Of a stretch of DNA of 64,000 nucleotides, positions 1-11,641 are shown piece by piece; position 1 is the stretch's first letter; the number at the start of each line of letters is the position of its first letter. This DNA comes from Chlorocebus sabaeus (Eukaryota > Chordata > Mammalia > Primates > Cercopithecidae): the NCBI RefSeq assembly GCF_047675955.1, contig NC_132923.1, positions 91,447,137 through 91,511,136 on the forward strand, read 5' to 3'. The notes under the pieces were generated by a model. The model saw only the letters and a program-made list of their open reading frames with translations, was not told the DNA's origin and did not search any database. The translations under genes were made by a program, and so were the position numbers.

Positions 1-135
1 GATGGAGGCTCACTATGTTGCCCACGCTGGTCTCGAACTCCTGGCTTCAAGTGATCTGCCTACCTTGGATAGCTTGAGCTATCCTGGGCAAAATAGTGAG
101 AAACCCTGTCTTAAAAAAAAAAAAAAAAAAAAAAA
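1..135. mobile_element. Alu fragments fused in opposite orientation
   Basis: Bases 1-70 are antisense Alu ('tgttgcccacgctggtctcg'). About 76-135 is sense Alu ('atcctgggcaaaatagtgag' and a tail). Confidence 0.75.
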
Positions 136-487
136 GAAGTTTTTTTCTTCTATGCTTTGAAACAGCTTAAGTGATATTAAAATGATTTATTTCTTAAATA
201 TTTGGTAGAATTTCACTGTGAAATTCTGTGCCAAGTACTTGGAAAACTTTTCCTATTCTTCTAGGATAATTGGTCTATTTAAGTTTTTGTTTCTTCTGAG
301 GCCAAGTTTTGTAAATTATATTTTACTAGAAAATTATAATTTCTTGTAACTTTTCTAATATACTTGCAAAGAGCTGAGTAAAATTTGACCTTTAAAATTT
401 TTTTCGTTAAGTCCTTTTCAGATTAGTTGCAACTCTTAGAGTGTAGATCATAAGTTCAGCTATTGTGTTTACTTATACTTTTTCATG

Positions 488-797
488 GTTTATTTATTTA
501 TTTCTTGGAGACAGGGTCTTGCTCTGTCACCTAGTTTGGAGTGTGGTGATGTGATCATGGCTTACTGCAGCCTTGACTTCCTGGGCTCAGGTGACCCTCC
601 TGCCTCAGCCTCCCAAGTATCTGGAATCACAGGTGTATGCTGCCATGCCCACCAATTTATTTTTTATTTTTATTTTTGGTAGAGACAGGGTCTCATTATG
701 TTGCCCAGGCTGGTCTTGAATTCCTGGCCTCAGGTGATCCTCCCACCTCAGCCTCCCAAAGTGTTGGGATTACAAGTCTGAGCCACTGCACCTGGCC
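488..797 (-). mobile_element. Alu, J-like
   Basis: Reads from a T-rich tail ('tttatttatttatttcttgg') to 'cacctggcc'; diverged. Confidence 0.92.
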
Positions 798-879
798 TTG
801 GCTTTTTGTTTCTCCTTTGATTTTTAATTTTTTATTGAAAGCCGATCTTCAAGGGTAGATGTTTTTGTAATTGTCCAAC

Positions 880-1605
880 TGGTTCTTCTTATCCATTTCT
901 CAGAAAAGCCAATAAACTGAGAACAGCAGGAGTTGCAGCAGAGAAATAATTTAATAATCACAGGGCAAGCCAAGCAATGAGAATGAGAGATATTTCTCAA
1001 GTCTGTCTCCCCAAGAATTTAGAGGCTAGGGTTTTTCAAGGATAGTTTGGCAGGCAGGGGGCTAGGGATTGGGGAGTGCTGATTGGTTGGGTCAAGGATG
1101 ACATCATAGGGGGTTGAAACTGCCTCTTGCACTGAGTCAGTTACTAGGTGGCGGTGGTGGGGGGTGTCACAAGAGCAGTCAAGTTGGTTTCTTGTTATAG
1201 GTTGCCAATTGGTGCCATCTGGTTCATCAGAATGCAAGGTCTGAAAAATACCTCAAACACCAGTCTTAGGTTTTACAATAGTGATGTTATCTGTAGGAGC
1301 AGTTGGGGAAGTTACAAATCTTGTAACCTCTGGCTACATGACCCCTGAACCATAATTCTAACTGTGTGGCCAGTCTGTTAGTTTTACAAAGGCAGTTTCA
1401 TCCCCAAGCAAGCAGGGGATTAGTTTCCTGAAGGGACTGTTAACATCTTTGTTTTAAAGTTAAACCATGAACTAAATTCCTCCCATAGTTAGCTTGGCTT
1501 ATGCCCAGATACGGAGAGGGACGGTTAGCTTATGTGGTTAGAAGCAAGATGGAGTCAGCGATGTTAGATTTCTCTTACTGTTACAATTTTGCAAAGGCAG
1601 TTTCA
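880..1605 (-). mobile_element. Solo LTR, ERV1-like, antisense
   Basis: It shares extended similarity with 37613-38635, including 'accagtcttaggtt', 'atagtgatgttatct', 'aactaaattcctccca' and 'agatttctctt'. In minus orientation it begins TGAAACTGCC and ends near TGCTG..CCA, with an AATAAA-like signal. No internal viral genes are present. The subfamily was not assigned and target duplications were not found. Confidence 0.7.
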
Positions 1606-1989
1606 TTTTTCCTGGGAGTTATTTTATTCTACGTTGGGGATATGTTCCAATATGGTGAGCTCACTTTTGCCTCTGCTGGGGTCAAATAGATTCTGGATCT
1701 GAACCTAAATGCTTTATTTTTATTTATTGGCACAGTCTTTCTGTACAGTGTGTATGGTTCAAATTTGAAGCCTAAACCTGAATCTCATAGTTGGCTGTTA
1801 TTCCTCATTCGAGACAATAGGGATAGCATTATCCCACTATGAATGCCTATTACAAAATAGGAGAAAGCTAATTAAATGTATTTTGTGGTGTTTTAGAAAG
1901 TAATCATTTAATTTTATGGTGAAAACATTATCACTGGGAAAGCGGGGAATAGGTCTGTTTATTTTTGGTTGCATGTAATATAGTCTGAT

Positions 1990-2445
1990 ACAGTATTTGG
2001 TAAACTACAGCCTTTGGACCAATGTTTTAGAAGTAAAGTTTTATCGGAACACATCTGTACTCATTGAGTATTTTGTAACAGAGACAAGCCTTTTTTTTTT
2101 TTTTAAATAGAGTCTCATTTTGTCACACAAGCTGGAGTGTAGTGGCATGATCATAACTCAGTGTAACTTTGAACTCCTGAGCTCAAGGGATCCTCCCATC
2201 TTAGCTTCACAAATAGATAGGACTACAGGCGTGTGCCACCACACCCAGCTAATTTTTAAATTTTTTTGTAGAGACAGTGTATCGCTATGTTGCCTGGGCT
2301 GGTGTCAAACTTCTGCCTCAATCTGTCCTCCCACCTTGACCTCTCAAAGCATTGAGATTATGGGCATGAGCCACTGTACCTGGCCTTCAAAGCCTAAGAT
2401 ATTTACTGTTTTACCCTTTACAGAAAAAAGCTTCCAACTCCTGAT
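1990..2445. mobile_element. hAT-like DNA transposon remnant split by an Alu
   Basis: 'gtaaactacagcctttgg' and 'aaagttttatcggaacaca' lie to the left of the Alu at 2091-2385, and 'caaagcctaagatatttac' and 'ctttacagaaaaaagc' to its right. They are the two halves of one element of the same family as 59163-59345 in the other orientation. Confidence 0.65.
2091..2385 (-). mobile_element. Alu, J-like
   Basis: T-run to 'tacctggcc'; inserted in a hAT-like remnant. Confidence 0.92.
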
Positions 2446-2704
2446 CTAATAGCTGTAGTGCACAGGTAGGTGATGTTTAGTTTTTATCTTTGATTACAAA
2501 GTACAGATGATTATCGAGCTTTAAAGGTCAGGTTAAATAAAAAGTATATCCGTGGTGATAAAAGGAAATGTTTGACTTCTGGTGTAGGATATACAAATTG
2601 CACAGGTAACTTAAGGACTTTTAGTTGTCCTAGATAGCAAAATAAAGATTGGTTGATGGATTACTTTACAATTAGAGTGTGGATTTATGCAGTTTATTTG
2701 TATG

Positions 2705-2708
<4 letters not shown>

Positions 2709-2735
<27 letters not shown>

Positions 2736-3022
2736 GAGATGGATCTCGCTCTGCCACCCAGGCTAGAGTACAGTGGCGTGATCTCAACTCACTGCAAACT
2801 CCACCTTCCGGGTTCAAGTGATTATCCTGCCTCAGCCTCCCAAGTAGCGGGGACCACAGGCACGCACCACCATGTTCGGCTAATTTTTTTTTTGTATTTT
2901 TTAGTAGAGACGGGGTTTCACCATGTTGGCCAGGCTGGTCTCGAACTCTTGACCTCAAGTGATCCTCCTGCCTCGGCCTCCCAAAGTGTTGGGATTACAG
3001 GCATGAGCCACCATGCCCGGCC
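2709..3022 (-). mobile_element. Alu
   Basis: Target duplication 'cagtttatttgt' on both sides. Confidence 0.95.
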
Positions 3023-3055
3023 AGTTTATTTGTCTTCCTTTAAAATAATTTTGTG

Positions 3056-3352
3056 GGCCGGGCGCGGTGGCTCACGCCTGTAATCCCAGCACTTTGGGAG
3101 GCTGAGACGGGCGGATCATGAGGTCAGGAGATCGAGACCATCCTGGCTAACACGGTGAAACCCCGTCTCTACTAAAAATACAAAAAAATTAGGTGGGCGT
3201 GGTGGCGGGCGCCTGTAGTCCCAGCTTCTTGGGAGGCTGAGGCAGGAGAATGGCGTGAACCTGGGAGGCGGAGCTTGCAGTGAGCCGAGATCGCACCACT
3301 GCATTCCAGCCTGGGCGACAGAACGAGACTCCATCTCAAAAAGAAAAAAAAT
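3056..3352 (+). mobile_element. AluY-like
   Basis: 'gatcatgaggtcaggagatc' and 'ggcggagcttgcag' are Y-type. It lies head-to-head with the Alu ending at 3022. Confidence 0.94.
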
Positions 3353-3424
3353 AATAAGTAAAATAAAATAATTTAGTTTTGGAATTCAGGATCATCTGGT
3401 CATCCTTAAAAATAGACCTTAGTT

Positions 3425-3498
3425 GGCTGGGCACGGTGGCTCATGCCTGGTCTCAAGTGATCTCCCCACCTTGGCCACACAAAGTGCTGGGATTACAG
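3425..3498. mobile_element. Fold-back Alu remnant
   Basis: 'ggctgggcacggtggctcat' (sense) is joined directly to 'caaagtgctgggattacag' (antisense). The bodies are missing. Confidence 0.8.
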
Positions 3499-3544
3499 AA
3501 AATCTCTTTTAAGTGTATTTAGCTTCTTAGAAATAATGAAAATA

Positions 3545-3834
3545 GGCCGAATGTGGTGGCTCACTCCTGTAATCCCAGCACTTTGCCAAGACAGGCAGAT
3601 CACCTGCGCTCAGGAGTTCAAGACCAGCCTGGCCAATATAGTGAAACCTCGTCTTTACTAAAAATATAAAAATTAGCCGGGTGCGATGGCACATGCCTGT
3701 AGTGCCAGCTACTTGGGAGGCTGAGGCAGGAGAATTGCTTGAACCCAGGAGGCGGAGGTTGTAGTAAGCCCAGATCATGTTGCATTGCAGCCTGGGTGAC
3801 AGAGAGCGACTATCTCAAAAAAAAAAAAAAAAAA
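3545..3834 (+). mobile_element. Alu
   Basis: 'ggccgaatgtggtggctcac' to an A-run. Confidence 0.94.
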
Positions 3835-4324
3835 GAAGAAGAAAAAGAACATTGGAATGGTATGGATGTTAGTGAAATTTATTTAGGGAAGAATTGAAGT
3901 ACGTGGAAGTGGAAGTGGCACATGTGTGTGCATTTGTGAGAGAAGGTAAAAGCAAATGGCATAATTGTGCCAGCTTCTACCCTCTAGTAAGTGGAAAAGC
4001 TTTTCAGCTGCAGCGTAGCAGTGGCCGACAACTTGTTTAATCTTTCAAATTAAGAATGCTTCTGTTGAGGATGTCCAAAAGAAAAAAGAGTGGTTCTATT
4101 GGGATACGTAAAAGGCTGTTGCTTTCTTTTTATAATAGTCCTAGTTTTGTTTGGGAGTATAATTGGAAACTTCCTAGAAAGTCTCCTTCCTTGAAATCTT
4201 GTAAGAAAATGATTGTTCTAGTCTCATGAGATAATTCAAGTACACGTCATTACCCATGAGGTAAGTCTGTTGGTATGTATTGTGAAGCTGTAAAACCTGG
4301 AATCCCATCCCAGAGCAAAGTATC

Positions 4325-4357
<33 letters not shown>

Positions 4358-4416
4358 GCTTTAGTGAGAAATAATTCACATACCATAAAAGTCTTTCTTT
4401 AAAAATGAACAGTTTT
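3835..4416. other. Unique intronic sequence
   Basis: I see no gene or recognisable repeat apart from an A-run at 4335-4357. Confidence 0.6.
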
Positions 4417-4720
4417 GGCCAGGCACAGTGGCTCACGCCTATAATCCCAGCACTTTGGGAGGCTGAGGTGGGCAGACCACCTGAGGTTGGGAGTTCGAGA
4501 CCAGCCTCACCAACATAGAGAAACCCTGTCTCTACTAAAAATACAAAATTAGCCGGGCATGGTGGCACGTGCCTGTAATCCCAGCTACTCGGGAGGCTGA
4601 GGCAGGAGAATCGTTTGAACCTGGGAGGCAGAGGTTGTGGTGAGCCAAGATAGCACCATTGCACTCCTGCCTGGGCAACAAGAGCAGAACTCCATCTCAA
4701 AAACAAAACAAAACAAAAAC
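4417..4720 (+). mobile_element. Alu, S-like
   Basis: Full length with an AAAAC-type tail. Confidence 0.95.
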
Positions 4721-4726
4721 AATTTT

Positions 4727-5020
4727 GCTGAGCACAGTGGCTCATGCCTGTAATCCTAGCACAGCACTTTGGGAGGCCAATGCAGGTGGATCACTTGAGG
4801 TCAGGAGTTCGAGAGCAGTGTGACCAACATGGTGAAACCCCGTCTCTAGTAAAAATACAAAAATTAGCCGGGAATGGTGGCACCCACTAATCCCACTACT
4901 TGGACGCTGAGGCAGGAGAATCATTTGAACCTGAGAGGCGGAGACTGCAATGAGCTGAGATCGCACCACTGTACTGCAGTCTGGGCAACAGAGTGAGACT
5001 CTGTCTAAAAAGAAAAAAAA
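4727..5020 (+). mobile_element. Alu
   Basis: Flanked by 'aattttg' copies at 4721 and 5022; follows the previous Alu tail directly. Confidence 0.93.
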
Positions 5021-5027
5021 GAATTTT

Positions 5028-5158
5028 GGCTGGGTGCAGTGGTTCACGCTTGTAATCTCAGCACTTTGGGAGGCTGAGGCAGAAGGATTGCTTAAGGCCA
5101 GGAGTTCAAGACCAGGCTAGGCAACATAGCAAGAGTCTGTGTCTATTAAAAAACAACA
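5028..5158 (+). mobile_element. Alu left monomer
   Basis: Stops after the first A-rich linker; FLAM-like or truncated. Confidence 0.85.
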
Positions 5159-5468
5159 GGCTGGGCGTGGTGGCTCACGCCTGTAATCTCAGCACACTGG
5201 GAGGCCGAGGCAGGCGGATCACCTGAGGTCTGGAGTTAGAGACCAGTCCGACCAACGTGGCGAATGGTGAAACCCCATCTCTACTAAAAATACAAAATTA
5301 GCCGGGCATGGTGGTAGGCACCTGTAATCCCAGCTACAGAGGAGGCTGAGGCAGGAGAATTACTTGAACCCGGGAGGCGGAGGTTGCAGTGAGCTGAGAT
5401 CATGCCATTGCACTCCAGCCTGGGCGATGGAGCGAGACTCTGTCTCAAAAAAGAAAGAAAGAAACAAA
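5159..5468 (+). mobile_element. Alu
   Basis: Full length, with an extra 'gaatg' at about 5264. Confidence 0.94.
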
Positions 5469-5479
5469 ACTACAACAAC

Positions 5480-5824
5480 AAAGCAGTATTACACAAATGT
5501 AGTGATTTAAAAGAGCATATATTTATTGTATCTGTTTCTGTAGTTTAAGAGTCCACTGGATTACTGGATTGCCTTCTTCAAGGTCTCTCAAAGCTATAGT
5601 GAAAGTGTCAGTCAGAGCTGCTCTCTTATGTGAAGTTCAGCTGGGGAAGGATCTGCTACTAACTTTATATGGTTGTTGGAAGCATTCAGTTCCTTGCAGG
5701 TTGCTGAACTGAGGGCCTCAAGTTCTTGCTGAAGGCTGCCTTCAGTTCCTTGCCATTATGGCCTTTTTTCTATGACAGCACACATGTGGCTGCCTGGTTC
5801 ATTAAAGTCAGCAAACAAGAGTGT
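5480..5824 (-). mobile_element. MLT1/MST-type LTR (ERVL-MaLR), antisense
   Basis: 'agagcatatatttattgtat', 'ggaagcattcagttccttgc' and 'ttccttgccattatggcc' fit a diverged MaLR LTR read in reverse. Confidence 0.5.
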
Positions 5825-5860
5825 CAGGATCTCACTCTGTGGCCTGCAGTGGTGCAAATA
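5825..5860 (-). mobile_element. Alu scrap before a (TA)n run
   Basis: 'tctcactctgtggcctgcag' resembles the antisense Alu start with a gap. Confidence 0.45.
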
Positions 5861-5870
5861 TATATATATA

Positions 5871-6160
5871 TATTTTGAGACCGAGTCTTGTTCTGTCACC
5901 CAGGCTGGAGTGCAGTAGTGCAATCTTGGCTCACTGCAGCCTCTGCCTCCCAGGTTTAAGTGATTCTCCTGCCTCAGCCTCCTGGGTAGCTGGGAATACA
6001 AGCACACACCACCACGCCCAGCTAAGTTTTTTGTATTTTTAGTAGAGGTGGGGTTTTGCCATGTTGGCCAGGCTGGTCTTGAACTCTTGGCCTCAAGTGA
6101 TCCACCTGCCTTGACCTCCCAAAGTGCTGGGATTATAGGCATGAGCCACTGCGCCCAGCT
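5871..6160 (-). mobile_element. Alu
   Basis: (TA)n and T-rich tail to 'ctgcgcccagct'. Confidence 0.93.
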
Positions 6161-6337
6161 CCTGGCCCCATTATTTTTTAGATGTGATTTTATTTTTGAT
6201 GATTATATGAAATGAGATGCCTTGTTTTCTTACTATTATATTTTTCATAGCATGATTGATCATTCTTTCCTTTGTCCCTTCTGTATGTTTTATACAGACT
6301 TTTATTGGAGCAATGATACCTTTTTTTGGGGGGCCTT

Positions 6338-6611
6338 GGCCAGGTGTGGTGGCTCACACCTTAATCCCAGCACTTTGGGAGGCAGAGCGGAGCAGATCAC
6401 GTGAGGCCAAGAGTCTGAGCTCAGCCTGGCCAATGTGGTGAATCCCTGTCTCTACAAAAAGTACCAAAGTTAGCCAGGTGTGCTGGTGCATGTCTGTAAT
6501 TCCAGCCACTCCGGAAGCTGAGGAATGGGAATCGCTTGAGGCAGAGATTGCAGTGAGCCAAGATCATGCCACTGCCCTCCAGCCCAGGTGACCTAGTGAT
6601 ACTCTGTCTCA
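6338..6611 (+). mobile_element. Alu
   Basis: Internally shortened; the tail became the AAAAT array. Confidence 0.92.
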
Positions 6612-6717
6612 AATAAAATAAAATAAAATAAAATAAAATAAATAAAATAAAATAAAATAAAATAAAATAATAAAATAAAATAAAATAAAATAAAATAAAA
6701 TAAAATAAAATAAAATA
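6611..6717. repeat. (AAAAT)n pentanucleotide array
   Basis: About 20 AAAAT units with two broken units, expanded from the tail of the Alu at 6338-6611. Confidence 0.95.
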
Positions 6718-6727
6718 TAGTTGCGGG

Positions 6728-7010
6728 GGGGCGCTTGCTTTGTTGCCCAGGCTGGAGTGCAGTGGCACAATTTTAGCTCACTGTAACCTGCAACTCCTGA
6801 GGTCAAGTGATCCTCCTGCCTCAGCCTCTTGAATGGCTAGGACTACAGGCATGTGCCACCAGCATGCCTGGCTAAGTTTTAAATTTTTTTGAGAGATGGG
6901 GTCTTACTATGCTGCCTAGGCTTGTCTTGAACTCCTGGGCTCAAGCAGTTCTCCTTTCTCAGCTTCCTGAGTAGCTGGGACTACAGGTGTATGCTGCCAT
7001 GCCTGCCTGG
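6728..7010 (-). mobile_element. Alu, old, rearranged
   Basis: 'ttgttgcccaggctggagtg' start. It has two 'ctacaggtgtatgctgcc' / 'ctacaggcatgtgccacc' blocks, so the monomer order is abnormal. Confidence 0.8.
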
Positions 7011-7170
7011 GTTTGAGTCTTGGCTCTACCACTTACAAACTTTTTGACCTTTCTGTGCCTCCGTTTCCTTATCTGCAAAGTGAGGATTGTAATAATATCT
7101 ACCTTTAGAGTTGTTGAGAAAATATAATGAACTAGTATATGTAAAACATTAGAATAATGTTATAAATAAT
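7011..7170 (+). mobile_element. MIR SINE
   Basis: 'gtcttggctctaccacttac' and 'ctgtgcctccgtttcctta' are the MIR core. Confidence 0.8.
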
Positions 7171-7204
7171 TCACCCTATTTAAGGGCTAGTTATTTCTGT
7201 TATA

Positions 7205-7345
7205 TAGGTAGCTAATATCTATGGAGCTATTTCTTTGAGCTAGGTATTGTATTAAGAACATGTGTACATTTTCTTGCATAGTATCTATAACAATCTTGTA
7301 AGTAGTTACACTTTCATAAATGAGAAAACTGAGGTTCAAAAATGT
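7205..7345 (-). mobile_element. MIR SINE, antisense
   Basis: 'gagctaggtattgtattaag' and 'aaatgagaaaactgaggttc' are reverse MIR core. Confidence 0.65.
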
Positions 7346-7873
7346 ATAAATTAAAAGAGCTAGTATGTGCCATCTGCTTGATACTGAAAAATTGATTCAT
7401 TGGCGTTCATGGTTACACATTTATTATTTAGTGCATATGCAGTTTGTCATGCAAACTGTAAATTTCTTGCAGCGTTGTAACAGTTGTGGTTTAAGGAAAG
7501 TAAGAGGAACATTTTAGTAAGTGAATGTTATTTTGTTTTGGGATATTTTATTTTTGTGCTTGGATGTGTAAAGGTTTTATATTTTCTGTTGGGGAGATTT
7601 GTCTGAGAGCTTAGATACTGGATCTCAAAATGCTGGTGCTTCTACAGTGGCCTCAGTGTCACAACTGTATTAAAAACTGACTAATTTTTTAACCTTCCAA
7701 ACAGTAACTTATGAAATTGTCTAGAGAGTGAATCTTTTCTCTTTTAAATGTGATTATTGTCTGAATCTAAAATACTTAAGGATTTTCCTCAAATTATCAC
7801 TGTCTTATTTCATGGTTGTGTTTGTTTCTCTGTATGCCTTTCTGAGACCTCACTGTAAAAGTTTTCATCAAAC

Positions 7874-8120
7874 CAAATACTACATATTCTCCTTTATAAG
7901 TGGGAACTAAATGGTGAGAACACACGGACACATAGAGGGGAAGAACAAACAATGGGGCCTATCGTAGAGTGGAGGATGGGTTGAGGAAGAGGATCAGGGA
8001 AAATAACTAATGAGTTAATACCTAGGTGATGGGATAATCTGGGCAACAAACCCTCATGATACAAGTTTACATATGTAACAAATCTGCAGGTGTACCCCTG
8101 ATCTTAAAAGTTAAAAAAGT
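7874..8120 (+). mobile_element. L1 3' end fragment
   Basis: 'taagtgggaactaaatggtg', 'acacatagaggggaagaac', 'acctaggtgatgggataat' and 'aaatctgcaggtgtacccc' are the standard L1 3' terminus. Confidence 0.88.
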
Positions 8121-8167
8121 GTCTTCAACGGTGTGTGATATTATTTTAACAAGATGCAGTGCTTGTA

Positions 8168-8464
8168 TTTTTTTTTTTTTTTGAGACAGAGTCTAACTCT
8201 GTCACTGAGGCTGGAGTACAGTAGCACCGTGTCAGCTCACTGCAACCTCCGTCTCCTGGGATCAAGCAATTCTGCTGTCTTAGCCTCCCAAGTAGCTGGG
8301 ATTACAGGTGCCCACCACCATGCCTGGCTAGTTTTTGTATTTTTAGTAGAGATGGGATTTCACCATATTGTCCAGGGTTGTATCCAACTCCTGACCTCAG
8401 GTGATCCACCTGCCTCAGCCTCCCAAAGTGCTGGGATTACAGGTGTGAGCCACTGTGCCTGACC
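8168..8464 (-). mobile_element. Alu
   Basis: T-run to 'tgtgcctgacc'. Confidence 0.94.
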
Positions 8465-8921
8465 AGTGCTTCTATGTTTTAATAACTACTCTATCAGAAA
8501 AGAGTTTAGCTCTATAGTCATGGAAATATGTAAAGCAACTTTTGTTAAGACGGCTAAGAACTGGGCAGTAAGGATGATGTGAGATGGTAGATGTTCTACT
8601 TGAAGGTAAAAGTTAGGAGAAAGCCTATTAGGTATTTCTGACATACCAGTTTTCAGAGTGTTTGCTCTGACTGAGATGTCAGTATATACCAAGACTATTT
8701 GGGGAACAAAAATTAAATGCTCCCAAAAAGACTACTTGGGAGTATTGAGAACCATCCCCAAACCCAACATCTATGAACAACACTTATGTGTGTCTGTAAC
8801 CAAGAAGGTTTGCTTGTCTGTCTCATATCAAACCAGCCAGTTTAGAATTTAACTGTTCCAGGTAGTCAGTTAAGGTAACCTTCAAAATCTAGAAAAAGTA
8901 TTTTATAAAATTCAGCATCCC

Positions 8922-9226
8922 GGCCGGGCGCGGTGGCTCAAGCCTGTAATCCCAGCACTTTGGGAGGCCGAGACGGGCGGATCACGAGGTCAGGAGATCG
9001 AGACCATCCTGGCTAACACGGTGAAACCCCGTCTCTACTAAAAATACAAAAAACTAGCTGGGCGCGGTGGCGGGCGCTTGTAGTCCCAGCTACTCGGGAA
9101 GGCTGAGGCAGGAGAATGGCGTAAACCCGGGAGGCGGAGCTTGCAGTGAGCTGAGATCCTGCCACTGCACTCCAGCCTGGGCGACAGAGCGAGACTCCGT
9201 CTCAAAAAAAAAAAAAAAAAAAAAAA
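8922..9226 (+). mobile_element. AluY, Old World monkey-type
   Basis: 'ctcaagcctgtaatcccag' and 'caaaaaactagctgggcg'. Target duplication aattcagcatcc / aattcaacatcc in the L1. Confidence 0.93.
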
Positions 9227-9898
9227 TTCAACATCCCTTTATGATAAAAACTCTCAACAAACTAGTCATAGACAAAATATACCTCAACATAATAAAGGCC
9301 ATATATGACAAATCCACATCTAATATCATACTGATAGGGAAAAGCTGTGAAAGCCTTTTCTCTGAAAACTGGAACAAGGATGCTCACTTTCACCACTCCT
9401 ATTCAGGATAGTACTGGAAGTCTAGCTGCAATAGTGAAGCAAGAGAAATAAAGAAAAGGCATCCAAATGGGAAAAGAGGAAGTCAAATCATTCCTCTTTG
9501 CAGATGAAATGATGTTATATCTAGAAAAACCTAAAGATTCCACCAAAATCTTTTAGAGCTGATAAATTCAGTAAAGTCACAGGATTCAAAATTCAGTGCA
9601 CAAAAATCAGCATTTCTATACACCACTAATTAGCTGAAAAAGAAATCTAGAAGGCAATCCCAATTACAATAGAGCTGCAAAAAATATAATAAAATACCTA
9701 GGAATAAATGTAACCAAGAAGGTGAAAGATCCTGCAAGAAAAACTACAAAACACTAATGAAAGCAATTGAAGAGGACGCAAACAAATAGAAAGAGATCTC
9801 ATGCTCATGGATTGGAAGAATTACTATTGTTAAAATGAGCATGCTACCCAAAAACAATCTACAGATTCAATGAAATCCCTGTCAAGATACCAATGTTG

Positions 9899-10190
9899 GG
9901 TCAGGTGCAGTGGCTCACTCCTGTAATCCCAGCATTTTGGGAGGCCAGGGTGGGTGGATTGAGCCCAGGAGTTTAAGACCAGCTTCGCCAACATGGTGAA
10001 ACCCTATCTCTACTAAAAATACGAATATTAGCCAGGTGTGGTGGCACATGCCTGTAGTTCCAACTACTTGGGAAGCTGAGGTGGGAGGATCGCTTGAGTC
10101 TGGGAGGCAGAGGTTGCAGTGAGATTGTGCCACTACACTACAGCCTGGGTGACAGAGACTGTCTCAAAAAAAAAAAAAAAAAAAAAAAAG
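9899..10190 (+). mobile_element. Alu
   Basis: Flanked by 'gataccaatg' and 'gatactaatg'. Confidence 0.94.
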
Positions 10191-10198
10191 ATACTAAT

Positions 10199-10255
10199 GC
10201 TGCACTCCAGCCTGGGTGACAGAGACTTTGTCTCAAAAATAAATAAATAAATAAA
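10199..10255 (+). mobile_element. Alu 3' stub
   Basis: Only 'gcactccagcctgggtgac' to an AAAT tail, again followed by 'gatactaatg'. Confidence 0.85.
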
Positions 10256-10268
10256 AGATACTAATGTT

Positions 10269-10578
10269 GTCTGGGTGCAGTGGCTCACCCCTGTAATCTC
10301 AGCACTTTGGGAGGCCAAGGCGGGAGGATCACCTGAGGTCAGGAGTTCGAGACCAGCCTGACCAAAATGGAGAAAACCTGTCTCTACTAAAAATACAAAA
10401 TTAGCTGTGTGTGGTGGCACATGCCTGTAATCCCAGCTACTCGGGAGGTGAGGTAGGAGAATCGCTTGAACACGGAAGGTGGAGGTTGCGGTGAGCCAAG
10501 ATTTGGCCATTGCACTCCAGCCTGGGCAACGAGAGTGAAACTCCGTCTCAAAAAAAAAAAAAAAAAAAAAAAAAAAAA
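10269..10578 (+). mobile_element. Alu
   Basis: 'tctgggtgcagtggctcac' to a long A-run. Confidence 0.94.
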
Positions 10579-10870
10579 GCCAGGCGTGGTAGCTCACGCC
10601 TGTAATCCCAGCACTTTGGGAGGCCGAAGTGGGAGGATTTTCTGAGGTCAGGAGTTTGCAACCAGCCTGGCCAATGTGGTGAAACGCCATCTCTACTAAA
10701 AATACAAAAATTAGCCAGGCGTGGTGGTGCATGCCTGTAAACCCAGCTACTCGGGAGGCTGAAGCAGGAGAATCGCTTGAGCCCAGGAGGCGGAGGTTGC
10801 AGTGAGCCGAGATCATGCCACTGCACTCCAGCCTGGGCGACAGAGTGCATCCCCCCCAAAAAAAATAAAT
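10579..10870 (+). mobile_element. Alu
   Basis: Begins at the last A of the previous tail; followed by 'aagataccaatg'. Confidence 0.94.
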
Positions 10871-11250
10871 AAGATACCAATGTCATTTTTCACAGAAATA
10901 GAAAAAGCAATCCAAAAATTTGTATGGAACCAAAAAAGAGCCCAAATAGCCAAAGCAGTCCTGAACAAAAAGAACAAAGCTAGAGGCATCATACTACCTG
11001 ACTTCAAAATATATTACAAGGCTATACTAACCACAACAGCATGGTATTGGTATAAATCAGACACACAGACCAGTGGAACAGAATAAATACACGTGTTTAC
11101 AGCCAGCTGATTTTAAACAAAGGCACCAAGAGCGTACATTGGGGACAAGACACTTTCTTGAATAAATGGTGCTGAGAACATGGTATATTCTATATGCAGA
11201 AGAATGAAACTGGATCTCCATCTCTTACCATATACAAAATTCAAATCCAG

Positions 11251-11322
11251 TCATGCCAGTACACTCCAGCCCGGGCAACAGAGTGAGACTCTGTTTCAAA
11301 AATAATAATAATAATAATAAAA
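11251..11322 (+). mobile_element. Alu 3' stub
   Basis: 'acactccagcccgggcaaca' plus an AAT tail, inside the L1. Confidence 0.85.
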
Positions 11323-11441
11323 TAAACCAAGATAATTTAAAGACTTAAATGTAAAACCCCAAACTACAAAACTGCCAGAAGAAAACATAGGGTTTTCAGC
11401 ATGTTATTCTGGTTCTTAAAAATAATAATTAAAAAAAGAAT

Positions 11442-11471
11442 ACTGGGCAACATAGTGAGACCTTGTCTCTA

Positions 11472-11502
<31 letters not shown>
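11442..11502 (+). mobile_element. Alu fragment
   Basis: 'actgggcaacatagtgagac' and a long A-run. Confidence 0.8.
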
Positions 11503-11504
<2 letters not shown>

Positions 11505-11640
11505 AGGTCACAGTGGCTTACACCTATAATCCCAGTATTTTGGTGTATTTTGGGAGTCTAAGGCAGGAGGATCATGTGAGCCCAGGAGCTCGAGATGAGT
11601 GTGGATAATATAGTGAGACCCCGTCTTTAGAAAAAAAAAA
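11505..11640 (+). mobile_element. Alu left monomer
   Basis: 'cagtggcttacacctataat', with a small 'tattttggtg' duplication. Confidence 0.85.
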
Positions 11641-11641
11641 T

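Noticed and set aside
880..1605. Promoter role for the solo LTR in driving TESK2
   Set aside because: The LTR is antisense to TESK2 and nothing in the sequence shows a usable start; left as an LTR only.
10133..10816. 227-codon open frame on the minus strand
   Set aside because: It is antisense Alu through two adjacent copies; the peptide has the usual Alu-derived words (SASQ, GITG, HHAW).
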